A stretch of 37,013 bases of DNA from Clostridia bacterium (lineage in GTDB: Bacteria > Bacillota > Clostridia > Oscillospirales > Acutalibacteraceae), in assembly GCA_017402845.1 (NCBI GenBank), contig JAFPLH010000076.1, positions 1 to 37,013 of the forward strand. Direction: 5' to 3'. The notes below the pieces were generated by a model, which was not told the origin of the DNA, did no database searches, and was given only the letters and a program-made list of their open reading frames with translations. The position numbers and the translations under genes are program-made. Each line of letters begins with the position of its first letter. The stretch's first letter is position 1. This document shows positions 8,798-17,544 of this stretch, piece after piece.

Positions 8798-9916
8798 TTA
8801 GCTATAAATGTAGTTGCTGTCTACATATCCCCACTTATTGAGTGACGGAGCATACACATACCAATAGGTGTCGCTAAAGTTATTGTACGAATAGCTATAA
8901 ACATATACCTGATTTCCCGAATAGAGCTTTCCGATAACATTTGTATCATTTGCTCTTGCGGCAGAGCTTCGTAATGCAAGATAGCCCGATGAAACGCTTA
9001 CCGTCCAAACTGTGTAGCCGTTATTTGCTCCTGGATAACTTGATACAAGATAGTCTGAGTTTATGTAACCGTAAATGCCAAGCACCGGCGAATAGCAGTA
9101 CCAATATGATCCTGTAGAGGTATCAACAACATATACGCTGTCACCTGTGTACATCTTACCAAGCTCGTTGCTGGAGTCAAACGCCTTAGCACTTCTGATA
9201 GCCAAATACCCCGTGTTTACCTTTGCATAGTACAGAGAGTAATTTGCGGGAACTGAGTTGGAATATCCTGTATATAACTGAGTATTTTTGCTTGCGGTGG
9301 ATGTTGCTGCTTTTGAAGATGTTGGTTTCGTAGTCGTCAGATCCATACACTTAACATAGCCGTACGTTTTAGAATTGTTGAGATTAACAAACCAATAATC
9401 GCCAGAGGTCTTTGCAAGGACTGTAACACTGGTACCAGTATTTAGCGTTTGTATCTCATGATGATCGCTGTCTTTGGTATCAAAAAGAGACGTCTTTTTT
9501 GATGTGTAGCAAGTTTCACCCTTGCAAACTGCTGATTTTTCATCGGTTAAATACGCTTTTTTTACATATCCCTGAGTACCTGTTGACTCTTGCAAAACAC
9601 AGTAATATAAAACGGAATCCGCACTGACAAGTATTACCTCATCACCAAGTGAAAGCTGACCTAAGGATCTTGCGTTATCCTCATCAGTCTCGCGAATAGC
9701 TATCTGCTCACTTGTTCCTGTAACATAAAGCAGCTTTTCCTCGTAAGACTGCTTTGGCATATCGTTTTGGCTTTCAACAACACTTAAACTGTCATTTCTT
9801 CGAGATGTGGTCGTTATCGAAGCGTCGCCTACATTTCCGCTTAGGTCAAGAGCACAACCTGAGAAACACATAAGAATCATTCCAACGGCGCAAAGAGAAG
9901 CTATATACTTTTTCAT
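8798..9916 (-). CDS. Lipoprotein made of four SH3b-type repeats
   Basis: 372 residues. An N-terminal signal ends in CFSGC (lipobox, Cys near 21), so the mature protein is probably lipid-anchored on the outer face of the membrane. Four SH3b-like units follow at about 58-122, 128-190, 228-290 and 300-372; each ends with a Trp/Tyr-rich strand and a GYV/GYI turn (TQGYVKKAYL, TYGYVKCMDL, IYGYINSDYL, KWGYVDSNYI). A Ser/Thr/Lys linker separates units two and three. No catalytic domain is present, so it is probably a wall-binding or accessory protein. Units one and two align with the two SH3 units of the neighbouring 7268-8677 protein, pointing to gene duplication. GGGGGT precedes the ATG, and a strong promoter lies 43 bp upstream. 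Ligand unknown. Confidence 0.85.
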   Translation of the reverse strand: MKKYIASLCAVGMILMCFSGCALDLSGNVGDASITTTSRRNDSLSVVESQNDMPKQSYEEKLLYVTGTSEQIAIRETDEDNARSLGQLSLGDEVILVSADSVLYYCVLQESTGTQGYVKKAYLTDEKSAVCKGETCYTSKKTSLFDTKDSDHHEIQTLNTGTSVTVLAKTSGDYWFVNLNNSKTYGYVKCMDLTTTKPTSSKAATSTASKNTQLYTGYSNSVPANYSLYYAKVNTGYLAIRSAKAFDSSNELGKMYTGDSVYVVDTSTGSYWYCYSPVLGIYGYINSDYLVSSYPGANNGYTVWTVSVSSGYLALRSSAARANDTNVIGKLYSGNQVYVYSYSYNNFSDTYWYVYAPSLNKWGYVDSNYIYS

Positions 9917-9958
9917 TAAATAACCCCCATTTTAATGGAATAATGATAATATAATTTC

Positions 9959-9987
9959 ATTGTATTACATAATTCACAAAAAGTCAA
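9959..9987 (-). promoter_or_regulatory. Sigma-A type promoter for the four-SH3 lipoprotein gene
   Basis: On the minus strand TTGACT (9982-9987) and TACAAT (9959-9964) are separated by exactly 17 bp, 43 bp upstream of the ATG. The rest of the 9917-10251 gap holds a terminator (10202-10234) and otherwise only AT-rich sequence with no recognised gene. Confidence 0.75.
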
Positions 9988-10201
9988 TAATAATCTCAGA
10001 ATAATTGTATTTGTTTCTATAAAAATAACTTTGATTTTTTTATATTACCTGCACAAAAGTAATGATGTATATTGAAACTTGACACAATCCATACAACCTA
10101 AAAAAGGAGCATGCAACAATTTGGAAAAGATAGAATAGACAGTGTAACGAGGAGTTTAAGAAGCAGGCAATTAAGCTTTCAACATTTCATACATAAAAAT
10201 A

Positions 10202-10234
10202 TGCACGCAGATGTATTTAAGCATTCTGCGTGCC
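10202..10234 (-). terminator. Terminator of the 126-residue protein gene
   Basis: GCACGCAGA (10203-10211) pairs with TCTGCGTGC (10225-10233). On the minus strand the stem is followed by ATATTTTTATG. It lies 18 bp after the stop of the gene ending at 10252. Confidence 0.65.
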
Positions 10235-10251
10235 GTTTATAATAATTATTA

Positions 10252-10632
10252 TTATAAATAACTTCTTATTTCGTTAGCCCATTCAATTGCTCTTTCTTTA
10301 CTTGGCATCATAAAACTATGTATGATACCATTTTTTTCTTGAATTCTTAAAGTATAAATGGATACCCACATACTCTTAAATCGACCAATTTCAATAGATC
10401 GTATATTACTTATCTTACAAATAAAACTGTTATTATTTTTATTGTTTTTAAATATGGTTGAGTTTGAATTGCTGTAAACAGATAATATAGTGTTGGTAGG
10501 ATCAAATACAAGATATACATTAAAATCTATATCTACCAAAGAAAGTCCTCCGTTAGTTCCTCTGGTAATGTAAAGTGCATTTTCTTTAACGAGCTTTGTT
10601 GTATACTTTTCTTGTAAAATGATTTTTGTCAT
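10252..10632 (-). CDS. Hypothetical protein, 126 residues, no recognised family
   Basis: I do not recognise this protein. It begins MTKIILQEKYTTKLV with AGGGAG nine bases upstream of the ATG. It has no signal peptide or membrane segment, so it is probably cytoplasmic. Alternating hydrophobic strands (ALYITRG, VYLVFDP, ILSVYSN, WVSIYTLRIQ) are followed by a closing helix with Trp near 118 (SKERAIEWANEIRSYL). One beta-rich sheet capped by a C-terminal Trp helix is reminiscent of PH-like domains, but this is shape-based guesswork. It stands alone with its own terminator, between cysK and a lipoprotein gene. Its AT content is visibly higher than the neighbouring genes and it is rich in Asn, Ile and Lys, which could indicate recent acquisition. 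Confidence 0.7.
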   Translation of the reverse strand: MTKIILQEKYTTKLVKENALYITRGTNGGLSLVDIDFNVYLVFDPTNTILSVYSNSNSTIFKNNKNNNSFICKISNIRSIEIGRFKSMWVSIYTLRIQEKNGIIHSFMMPSKERAIEWANEIRSYL

Positions 10633-10724
10633 AACATTAAACTCCCTGTTCAGAACTATTATGTTATTCTTTATCCATATATTTTGTGATGAACCGGACT
10701 TGGTATTTACACAGAATAAAGATA

Positions 10725-11654
10725 TTACTCAAAAAACAACTGCGTGGAAAAATATCTTTCTGCTGTATCAGGTAAAATAGTTACAACCGTCTTTCCTTTA
10801 CCGAGCTTTTTTGCAAGCTTAATTGCCGCAGCTACGTTTGATCCGCTTGATATACCACACATCAAGCCTTCTTCACGTGCAAGACGCTTTGATGTTTCGA
10901 GTGCTTCTTCATCAGTTACAACATATATATCATCATATATGCTTCTGTTAAGAATATCGGGTATTATACCATCTCCGATACCCATTTGTATATGTGTTCC
11001 GATAGTTCCACCCTTTAGTATAGCTGCATTCTCAGGCTCTATCGCCCAAATCTCTATGTCTGGATACTGCGCTTTCAGCACTTCGCCAATTCCTGTTATT
11101 GTGCCGCCTGTACCTATTCCGCTGCAAAATCCGTGAATAGGTCTTGCTGTCTGTGCCATTATTTCAAGGGCAGTATGACATTTATGTGCAAGGGTATTAT
11201 GCTTGTTTGCAAACTGCTGCGGTACAAACACCTTTGGATCTTGTTGTTTCATGCGTAATGCTGTCTGTAAACATTCCTCAATACACTTTCCAATATCTCC
11301 GGCATCATGTATCAGCATTACCTTTGCGCCGTAATGTCTTACAAGCTTTCTTCTTTCTTCACTTACAGAATCAGGCATTATTATTATCGTTTTATAACCT
11401 TTTACCGCACCTACCAGTGCAAGACCTATTCCCTGATTACCGCTTGTCGGCTCTACAATAACAGTATCTTTATTAATAAGTCCTTCTTTCTCAGCTTGTT
11501 CTATCATATTCAATGCAGTTCGAGTTTTTATCGAACCACCTACATTCAGTGCTTCAACCTTTACAAGTATCTCTGCGCTGTCCGGCTCACAAATTCTGTT
11601 AAGTCTTATCATTGGTGTTTTTCCGACAGCGTCTAATATATTATCGTATATCAT
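10725..11654 (-). CDS. cysK: Cysteine synthase (O-acetylserine sulfhydrylase)
   Basis: PLP-dependent enzyme that makes L-cysteine from O-acetyl-L-serine and sulfide in the cytoplasm. 309 residues, normal for the family. The ATG at 11654 is chosen because GGAGG lies eight bases upstream; an in-frame TTG at 11669 overlaps that ribosome binding site. Lys43 in GGSIKTRTA is the expected PLP Schiff-base lysine, PTSGNQGIGLA at 69-79 is the substrate loop, and GIGTGGTITG is the phosphate-binding glycine loop. The SIKTR form (rather than the enterobacterial SVKDR) is common in clostridial homologues. It has its own promoter at 11687-11715. No cysE, sulfate-assimilation gene or CymR box is visible nearby. 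A cystathionine beta-synthase-type role cannot be excluded but is less likely without a partner lyase gene. Confidence 0.93.
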   Translation of the reverse strand: MIYDNILDAVGKTPMIRLNRICEPDSAEILVKVEALNVGGSIKTRTALNMIEQAEKEGLINKDTVIVEPTSGNQGIGLALVGAVKGYKTIIIMPDSVSEERRKLVRHYGAKVMLIHDAGDIGKCIEECLQTALRMKQQDPKVFVPQQFANKHNTLAHKCHTALEIMAQTARPIHGFCSGIGTGGTITGIGEVLKAQYPDIEIWAIEPENAAILKGGTIGTHIQMGIGDGIIPDILNRSIYDDIYVVTDEEALETSKRLAREEGLMCGISSGSNVAAAIKLAKKLGKGKTVVTILPDTAERYFSTQLFFE

Positions 11655-11686
11655 AGTACAATCCTCCAAAAAATTCCGATAAAATA

Positions 11687-11715
11687 ATATTACATAATAA
11701 TTACGATTTTGTCAA
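11687..11715 (-). promoter_or_regulatory. Sigma-A promoter of cysK
   Basis: On the minus strand a consensus TTGACA (11710-11715) and TAATAT (11687-11692) are 17 bp apart, 32 bp upstream of the cysK ATG. I see no riboswitch or T-box in the short leader. Confidence 0.75.
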
Positions 11716-11744
11716 GAAAAACTCACATCACTTTTGTAAAAGAC

Positions 11745-11891
11745 CTACATCATTGACTTTCTCAATATCGACAATATTATCAGAAACAACAAAACAACCA
11801 TATATGTTGGTTCTGATGTTCGGAAATGTATTTTGCTTATATTGCTTCTCCAATCGCTTTTATGCTCGGTTTTTATATAGATATCATACAC
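11745..11891 (-). CDS. Possible 48-residue single-pass membrane miniprotein
   Basis: A short minus-strand frame starts at GTG (11889-11891) with AAAGGA about a dozen bases upstream and ends at TAG (11745-11747). The product has a charged N-terminal half (IKTEHKSDWRSN) and one hydrophobic stretch, YMVVLLFLIILSIL, near residues 31-44, closed by RKSMM. That layout suits a small membrane protein or the tail of a decayed membrane-protein gene. The start is weak, and the frame is the only open reading between cysK and the element at 11927, so chance remains a serious alternative. Together with that element it accounts for most of the gap 11655-12063. Confidence 0.25.
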   Translation of the reverse strand: MYDIYIKTEHKSDWRSNISKIHFRTSEPTYMVVLLFLIILSILRKSMM

Positions 11892-11926
11892 TGAGGCTTA
11901 TTTTCCTTTCCCCTTCTTTTTCTTAA

Positions 11927-12097
11927 GGAAACACTGATTAAATCGAGTGCCCGTATCGCTTAGAATTTTTTCAGGCAAATTGTGCGAAAATCACGCCGGA
12001 ATACTGACGTATTTCAAATGATTTGAGTGCAATTTGACTAAAAAAGGCAAGCGAGATGGGTGCTCAGTCCGTAGGACGTGATTTTTTCAGTGGTTCC
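11927..12097. repeat. Family C MITE-like element (171 bp)
   Basis: Imperfect 18-bp terminal inverted repeats are visible: GGAAACACTGATTAAATC at the left and GGAACCACTGAAAAAATC as the complement of the right end. TTAA flanks both sides (11923-11926 and 12098-12101), consistent with a 4-bp target duplication. An inner imperfect repeat (AAATTGTGC with GTGCAATTT) would allow a nested fold. No reading frame for a transposase is present. The right end runs into the 3' end of the GLUG protein gene and provides its stop codon. Confidence 0.75.
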
Positions 12098-15000
12098 TTA
12101 AAAATTACCGCTGCAATAATAGCTGCAAGAGATACAGCTCCGGTAACTATCGCCCATATAGGTATACTTTCAACGTGATATTTTTTAAAGTAGGCAATCT
12201 TACTGCCGTTTTCCATATCAAACACAATATAGCTTCCGTCGGTTTTATAGTCTATACTGTTCCATTCGCCTTTTGAGTACATATAAAGCTTACCCTTGTC
12301 GGTCATTTTCATTCTGATTCGCAAAATACTGTCTGCACCATTTACATTCAGCGTATATGCACCGACAAGTATTCCCTTTTCTCCCTTAACAGCAATATCT
12401 TCGGTTTCTGATATTACGTTAAGCTCTTGACCGTCGTAAAAGTTGCCCTCTGCCAAGAACAGCGGTATTTCTTCAGTCGTTGAAATAGTGGTTTTAGGTT
12501 CTTTGTATTCACCTTCAATTGTTTGACTGTAATATATTTTTGTATTGTCAAAATCATTCCATTTCCAGTAACGTGTACCGTCCATTTCAACCTTTGGCAG
12601 CTCGTCAATACTTCCTCCGAATTCAACCTCTTTGACAGCAACAGTATTTCCTCCGGCAACGAATGTAACCGTTATTTTTTTGAACCATTCGGGAACATCT
12701 TCAAGCTTGATCATTTCATCATAGCTTATCGGTTCAGCGCTGCCTGAATAGCTTATACCGTCAATACCTCCTATATCATTCTGAACAAAAACGCAGCCTT
12801 CAACCGTTCCGTTTGCTTTTCCGGCAATTGATCCGCTGTATTCCTTCTCGCTTTTAACATACGCATATGATCGGCAGTTTAAAATATCGCAGCCCTCACC
12901 GACAATGCCTCCGACATATTTTTCACCATAAAGCAAACAGCGGGAATATGATTTTGCTACGCTGCCTAGACTCTTGCCTGCAACACCGCCGCAGTAATCT
13001 CCGCCATACATGGAACCCGAACTCTCGCAGCTTGCAACAGTACCAAAATCAGCGTTGCCTATAACACCGCCCGAACACTCTTTTTTTGCGTGAATATCAC
13101 TATTGCTCGTACATTCTGATACTACCGAGAATACAACATAACGTGCATTTTGCAGCATATATGCCGGAAGCTTGAGTTTATCCTCTGCATCAATATCTAC
13201 CTCGCATGCGACATTTCCGGCGATACCGCCAACATTTGTTTCAGCGGAAATATCCCCGTGATTTACACATGACAGAATTACTCCGCTGCTGTATTTTTCG
13301 CTGTCGAGCGTTGATATATCGGTCTGATACTCTGTCTGTAACTGAATTATATCTTTATCAGACGCTGTAAAAATATCGGCAAGCGCAGAACATGAATCAA
13401 GAACCTTTTTGGCGTCTGCTTTCAATGTTCCTGAATTGTTCGCAAGAAGTGAACGAAGCTTTCCTGCCGATAAAATGATATTGTCTGCATCTGATTTCAG
13501 TTTGTTTAAATCTGTATGGTGAAACGATACAGAATTCATTATACCTTCAACAGAATCGCAAAGCACATCTGCATTATCTATATAGGTATTTTCAAGATCG
13601 TTAAGCTTTTGTATAATGCGGCTTATTACGTCATGATCTATTGCTCCTTCCCCACTTTCGATAAGCTCAAGCAATTCGTCAGTAAGCTCTCTTACAAGCT
13701 TTAGATCTCCTGAATCAATAGCTATTTCAATATCTGCGATCAATTCTTTGATCTTATGCTTTATTTTTGTATGATGCTCCTCGTTTTCAGTTTCTGCTGT
13801 ATCTCTTGTTGATGAGTAATCCAATATTTTCTTCAGATCAGCTATTATTGAGACTGTCAGATCGTGATCGCTTTCGTGTGAATGAAGCTTTTCAAGCAGC
13901 TCTGTAAGCTCTGATACATCAATATTATCTGTTGTATTCTTCAAAAGCCGGTCAAGCTCAGCTATAAGCTCTTTTGCTTTGGCAGAATCATTATTTTCAA
14001 TAGCTTTTGATATCAAAGAAATCAAATCGCCTGCTGCACTCTCCGCCTTAAGAATATTTCCTGATACAGTATCAATTGCGGCGTTTGTATCCTTTGCTGC
14101 TGAATCAACGTATTTTTCAAGGCTGCTTGCAGCTTCTTTTATACTCGGAGAAGTATCCTTCAATCCATTATTAAATGCTTTAAGGTTTTTCTGAATATCC
14201 GAAAGCTTATCTTTCAATTCGCTTAGAGTTGTTTCAGAAATATCCCAATAGGCATACGGCTCTGCCTGACCTACTATACCGCCTACATCTTTTCTTCCGT
14301 TTATTATACCTTTATTTGTACATTCGGCTACTCTGCCGCTTTGGCGTCCGACAATTCCTCCTACATTATATCCTATTCTCTCGTAACCTACATTACCTTC
14401 GTTCACGCACCCGCTTATATTGCTCGTTGAATAGCCAGTGATACCTCCTACGTCGGTAATATCAAGAAAATCATCTTCCGTAAGATTTGAAACATCAAAA
14501 TTCAAGCTTATCTGGGATTTCTTGTCGCTTACCGTTATTAGTGTTGTGTTGATACTGCCTGTATTAGTACAATCGATAATAGTACCGCTGTTTTCGCCGG
14601 AAATACCTCCGGCTCTGTGTTCTGCCGAAACACTTCCTGAAGATGTACAGCGGCTTATAACACCTGTGTTTTTCCCCGCAATACCACCGGCACACTCGAC
14701 TGCTTTTATTTCACCGTAGTATTCACACTCACTTATAACGCCGCCATTTTCTCCTGCTATTCCTCCGACAATATTTGCTGTTCCTCCCGGTCGGGCACTG
14801 CCCTCAATTATAACATTCTTTATTTTTGCGTTCTTAGAGGTATATCTGAAAAAACCGATATCTGAACCGTCCTGCTCCAAATTTAAACGCTTTATTGTAT
14901 GACCGCAGCCGTCAAACGTTCCGCAAAAATACGGTATACCTTTGAATGATGATTTGCTGAGATCAATATCATTGGCAAGTTCAACGATTATTCCCTCTGA

Positions 15001-15162
15001 AAAGCTGTCGTATGAGCATTGCTGTGCCAGATTTTCAAGCTGTTTTGCAGTAGATATAACAATTATTTCAGCTTTTGTTGAATCTGCGCTGCAAATCATT
15101 AAGGGCTGAATTGTTATAAGCATTACAGCAAAAATAAATGATACTATTCTTATTATTCTCAT
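12064..15162 (-). CDS. Extracellular GLUG-repeat/coiled-coil protein with C-terminal membrane anchor, coupled to an MMPL exporter
   Basis: 1032 residues. Residues 1-27 form a signal peptide (hydrophobic, ending near CSA). About 125-300 and 640-830 contain GLUG-type repeats (GGIAGENGGVIS, GGIAGKNTGVIS, GGISGENSGTII, GGIVGEGCDIL) expected to form beta-helical turns. Between them, about 305-630, lies a Leu/Lys/Asp heptad-rich stretch likely to be a long coiled coil. About 1000-1020 is a transmembrane helix (AIVTGAVSLAAIIAAVIF) with a short basic cytoplasmic tail. The start ATG overlaps the MMPL stop by 4 bp (ATGA), so the two are co-translated and probably work together at the envelope. The last ten residues (EPLKKSRPTD) and the stop are encoded by a family C element, so the native tail was probably different. 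Substrate unknown; an accessory or tether role for the exporter is inference. Confidence 0.85.
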   Translation of the reverse strand: MRIIRIVSFIFAVMLITIQPLMICSADSTKAEIIVISTAKQLENLAQQCSYDSFSEGIIVELANDIDLSKSSFKGIPYFCGTFDGCGHTIKRLNLEQDGSDIGFFRYTSKNAKIKNVIIEGSARPGGTANIVGGIAGENGGVISECEYYGEIKAVECAGGIAGKNTGVISRCTSSGSVSAEHRAGGISGENSGTIIDCTNTGSINTTLITVSDKKSQISLNFDVSNLTEDDFLDITDVGGITGYSTSNISGCVNEGNVGYERIGYNVGGIVGRQSGRVAECTNKGIINGRKDVGGIVGQAEPYAYWDISETTLSELKDKLSDIQKNLKAFNNGLKDTSPSIKEAASSLEKYVDSAAKDTNAAIDTVSGNILKAESAAGDLISLISKAIENNDSAKAKELIAELDRLLKNTTDNIDVSELTELLEKLHSHESDHDLTVSIIADLKKILDYSSTRDTAETENEEHHTKIKHKIKELIADIEIAIDSGDLKLVRELTDELLELIESGEGAIDHDVISRIIQKLNDLENTYIDNADVLCDSVEGIMNSVSFHHTDLNKLKSDADNIILSAGKLRSLLANNSGTLKADAKKVLDSCSALADIFTASDKDIIQLQTEYQTDISTLDSEKYSSGVILSCVNHGDISAETNVGGIAGNVACEVDIDAEDKLKLPAYMLQNARYVVFSVVSECTSNSDIHAKKECSGGVIGNADFGTVASCESSGSMYGGDYCGGVAGKSLGSVAKSYSRCLLYGEKYVGGIVGEGCDILNCRSYAYVKSEKEYSGSIAGKANGTVEGCVFVQNDIGGIDGISYSGSAEPISYDEMIKLEDVPEWFKKITVTFVAGGNTVAVKEVEFGGSIDELPKVEMDGTRYWKWNDFDNTKIYYSQTIEGEYKEPKTTISTTEEIPLFLAEGNFYDGQELNVISETEDIAVKGEKGILVGAYTLNVNGADSILRIRMKMTDKGKLYMYSKGEWNSIDYKTDGSYIVFDMENGSKIAYFKKYHVESIPIWAIVTGAVSLAAIIAAVIFKEPLKKSRPTD

Positions 15163-17468
15163 TTTCTTTCACCTCCGAGGTGTATTGTAAAGCGTGTTTT
15201 TTCTATCAGCACATCAAGCAGTACAATAAGCTGCGGCAGTACGGTTAGTACCAGAATAACAGAAATAAGCGCACCTCTGCCTACTGCAAGACCTATGTGA
15301 CCGATATATACGTCACTGACTCTCAATGATATCAGAAAGCCTGCCATTGTCAATATTGATCCTGATGTTAATATTGTAGGAAAACTCTCGTTTACTGCTG
15401 CTGTCATTGACTCTCGCTTATTCAGTCTTTGTCTGTTCTCCTGATAATGATTCATTATTACTATTGCATAGTCTATCGTTGCGCCCATCTGAATTGCAGA
15501 TACGATCATATTTGTAACAAACGAGCTTGTTATATCAAGCAGATATGGGAAAGAAAAGTTTATCCATATACTGCCTTGTATTACAAAAACAAGCAATGCA
15601 GAACCTGCAACAGTTCTGAATGTCAGAAGCAGTATTACGAGTACAAATACAATTGTTAGCACGTTTATTTTCAGGCTGTCGCTGTTAAATGTTTCGTTCA
15701 GATCACGGGCGCTTGTTATCTCACCTATAACAAGTACCTTTTTATCGTCAGACAATTTCGGATAATATTTAAGTGCGGCTGTTCTTATCTTCTCTACAAG
15801 CTCTATGCTCTCTTTTCCCTCAACCGGTACTGTTGCTGTAATAATAATTCTTGTATAGTTTTCGCCTTTAAGCTGTTCGATACCCTTCATCAGCGAAGCT
15901 CGAAGCTCTGTGATCCTATTTAACTGATCGTCATTCAGCGTTATTATTCCCTCGTCTACCTTGTCAAAGAGGAATAGAAACATATCTATCAGCGGTACTT
16001 CATATTCTTCGGAGTTTTTGAAAATACCCTGATACTGCTTATGCTCAACTCCATATGCCTGATATAACAAAACCGCTTCTTCTATGTCGATATCGAGCAG
16101 CTCGGAAAACATTCTCGGAGTATATTTATCTGTCAGCACTCGTCCGTTTTCAATCTCAATGTTTGCAAGTCCTGTTATGCTTTTTACGTTCTCAAGAGGA
16201 AGTATCTCTTTTATAACAGCCTTTTCGCTCTCAAAATCTCCTGACGGTACTATCAAGGCGATCTGTGTTGACTCATCAAACGTATCAATTATCTTATGCA
16301 TAGCCGCACGGCGTTCGGAATATACAAGCTCGTCAATAGTACTGTCGGCGAATGCGTAGTTTGTCTTTGATGACCAGAATATAGAAAACGGGATTAGTAT
16401 CAGAAACACCCAGACAAAACAATATTTTGTTTTTGTCAGAAAACGTCCCCAGCGTGAAATATCGGGTACGTGTGAACGGTGCGCTGTTTTTTTAAGCAGC
16501 TTAGGGAAGAAAAGTATAAGTCCGGGCATAAGCAGGAGTACAGACAAAATACTGAAAATAATACCCTTTGTCAATACTACGCCCAAGTCATAACCAAGAC
16601 GAAACTGCATAAGCGTAAGTGCAAGAAGTCCTGATATTGTTGTTAGTGATGATGACGATATTTCTACAATCCCCTTTGCGAGTGCTTCAATTAATGCTTC
16701 TCTGTCTGTTTCACGCTGTACTGTTTCATCCTGGTAGCGATGCACCAGTATAATTGAATAGTCGATCGCAAGAGCAAGCTGAAGTATTACGGCTATTGAA
16801 TTTGTTATTGATGATATCTCTCCAAGAAGATAGTTTGTACCCATATTCAGTACTGCCGCAAAAGCAAACACAATAAAAAAGATCACTACTTCAAAGTAGC
16901 TTACGGAAGTAAAAAGCAATACTGCCAGAATAACCGTCAGAGTTAGCAGCAGCACTCCGCCCATTTCAGAAGCGATCTCTTTAGACCTGTTATAGCCGAT
17001 ATCAGTTGAAATATAGGAATCATACGGCTTTAAGTAATCTTTTATACCGTTCATCTCTTTTATTATATTTTCATCGCTGCTGATACCATCAAATGATACT
17101 GAGAGTAATGCAGACGAATTCACAAAATGTGTTCGTGTATCGTCAAGTGTAACATCTGAAACGTGTTCTCGCTTTTTGATCTCCTCAGCTATTTTTACGG
17201 CACGATCATATGTAATGTTTGAGATCATTACGTTTGCTGATGCGTATGTAATAAACTCATCTTCCATTATTGTAAGCCCCTGCCGTGTTTCGGTTTCATC
17301 TGGAAGGAATGCAGTTATATCTTCGTTGACCTTGACCTTTGATATAGATAATGCACAAAAAATGGCTGCCGCAAGGAACAATCCCATTATCAGAAAACGA
17401 TATCTGACAATCGAAGAAGCCAACATATGCATAATATCCTGCTTTGGCTTTTTGTTTTTTTCTGCCAT
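15159..17468 (-). CDS. MMPL/RND-superfamily transporter
   Basis: 769-residue polytopic membrane protein. The ATG at 17468 is chosen because AGAGGTG lies just upstream; the in-frame GTG at 17477 is part of that ribosome binding site. The architecture is the RND duplication: one N-terminal helix (about 28-48), an extracellular loop, a bundle of helices, then a second copy. Each half carries the diagnostic Asp-Tyr pair in a helix (ALAIDYSIILVHRYQDE and GATIDYAIVIMNHYQENR), thought to form the proton relay. MMPL proteins of Firmicutes and Actinobacteria export lipids, glycolipids or hydrophobic drugs using proton motive force. It is first in a two-gene operon with the GLUG/coiled-coil protein and is divergent from a TetR-type gene with interlocking promoters, the usual arrangement for a ligand-induced exporter. 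Substrate not predictable. Confidence 0.92.
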   Translation of the reverse strand: MAEKNKKPKQDIMHMLASSIVRYRFLIMGLFLAAAIFCALSISKVKVNEDITAFLPDETETRQGLTIMEDEFITYASANVMISNITYDRAVKIAEEIKKREHVSDVTLDDTRTHFVNSSALLSVSFDGISSDENIIKEMNGIKDYLKPYDSYISTDIGYNRSKEIASEMGGVLLLTLTVILAVLLFTSVSYFEVVIFFIVFAFAAVLNMGTNYLLGEISSITNSIAVILQLALAIDYSIILVHRYQDETVQRETDREALIEALAKGIVEISSSSLTTISGLLALTLMQFRLGYDLGVVLTKGIIFSILSVLLLMPGLILFFPKLLKKTAHRSHVPDISRWGRFLTKTKYCFVWVFLILIPFSIFWSSKTNYAFADSTIDELVYSERRAAMHKIIDTFDESTQIALIVPSGDFESEKAVIKEILPLENVKSITGLANIEIENGRVLTDKYTPRMFSELLDIDIEEAVLLYQAYGVEHKQYQGIFKNSEEYEVPLIDMFLFLFDKVDEGIITLNDDQLNRITELRASLMKGIEQLKGENYTRIIITATVPVEGKESIELVEKIRTAALKYYPKLSDDKKVLVIGEITSARDLNETFNSDSLKINVLTIVFVLVILLLTFRTVAGSALLVFVIQGSIWINFSFPYLLDITSSFVTNMIVSAIQMGATIDYAIVIMNHYQENRQRLNKRESMTAAVNESFPTILTSGSILTMAGFLISLRVSDVYIGHIGLAVGRGALISVILVLTVLPQLIVLLDVLIEKTRFTIHLGGERK

Positions 17469-17513
17469 TAATAACACCTCTGTTTTTTGTTAAAAAATCA
17501 ATTTACGTGATAC

Positions 17514-17542
17514 TTGACACTTGTTGAAATTTAGATTATAAT
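17514..17542 (+). promoter_or_regulatory. Promoter of the TetR-type regulator gene
   Basis: TTGACA (17514-17519) and TATAAT (17537-17542) are separated by 17 bp, a perfect match to consensus on the plus strand. Its -10 box is two bases from the -10 box of the opposing exporter promoter. Confidence 0.85.
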
Positions 17543-17544
17543 TC

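Noticed and set aside
10111..10242. A 43-residue plus-strand frame after an AAGGAG sequence
   Set aside because: The Shine-Dalgarno-like sequence is only one base from the ATG, the frame runs through the terminator stem at 10203-10233, and the peptide has no recognisable feature.
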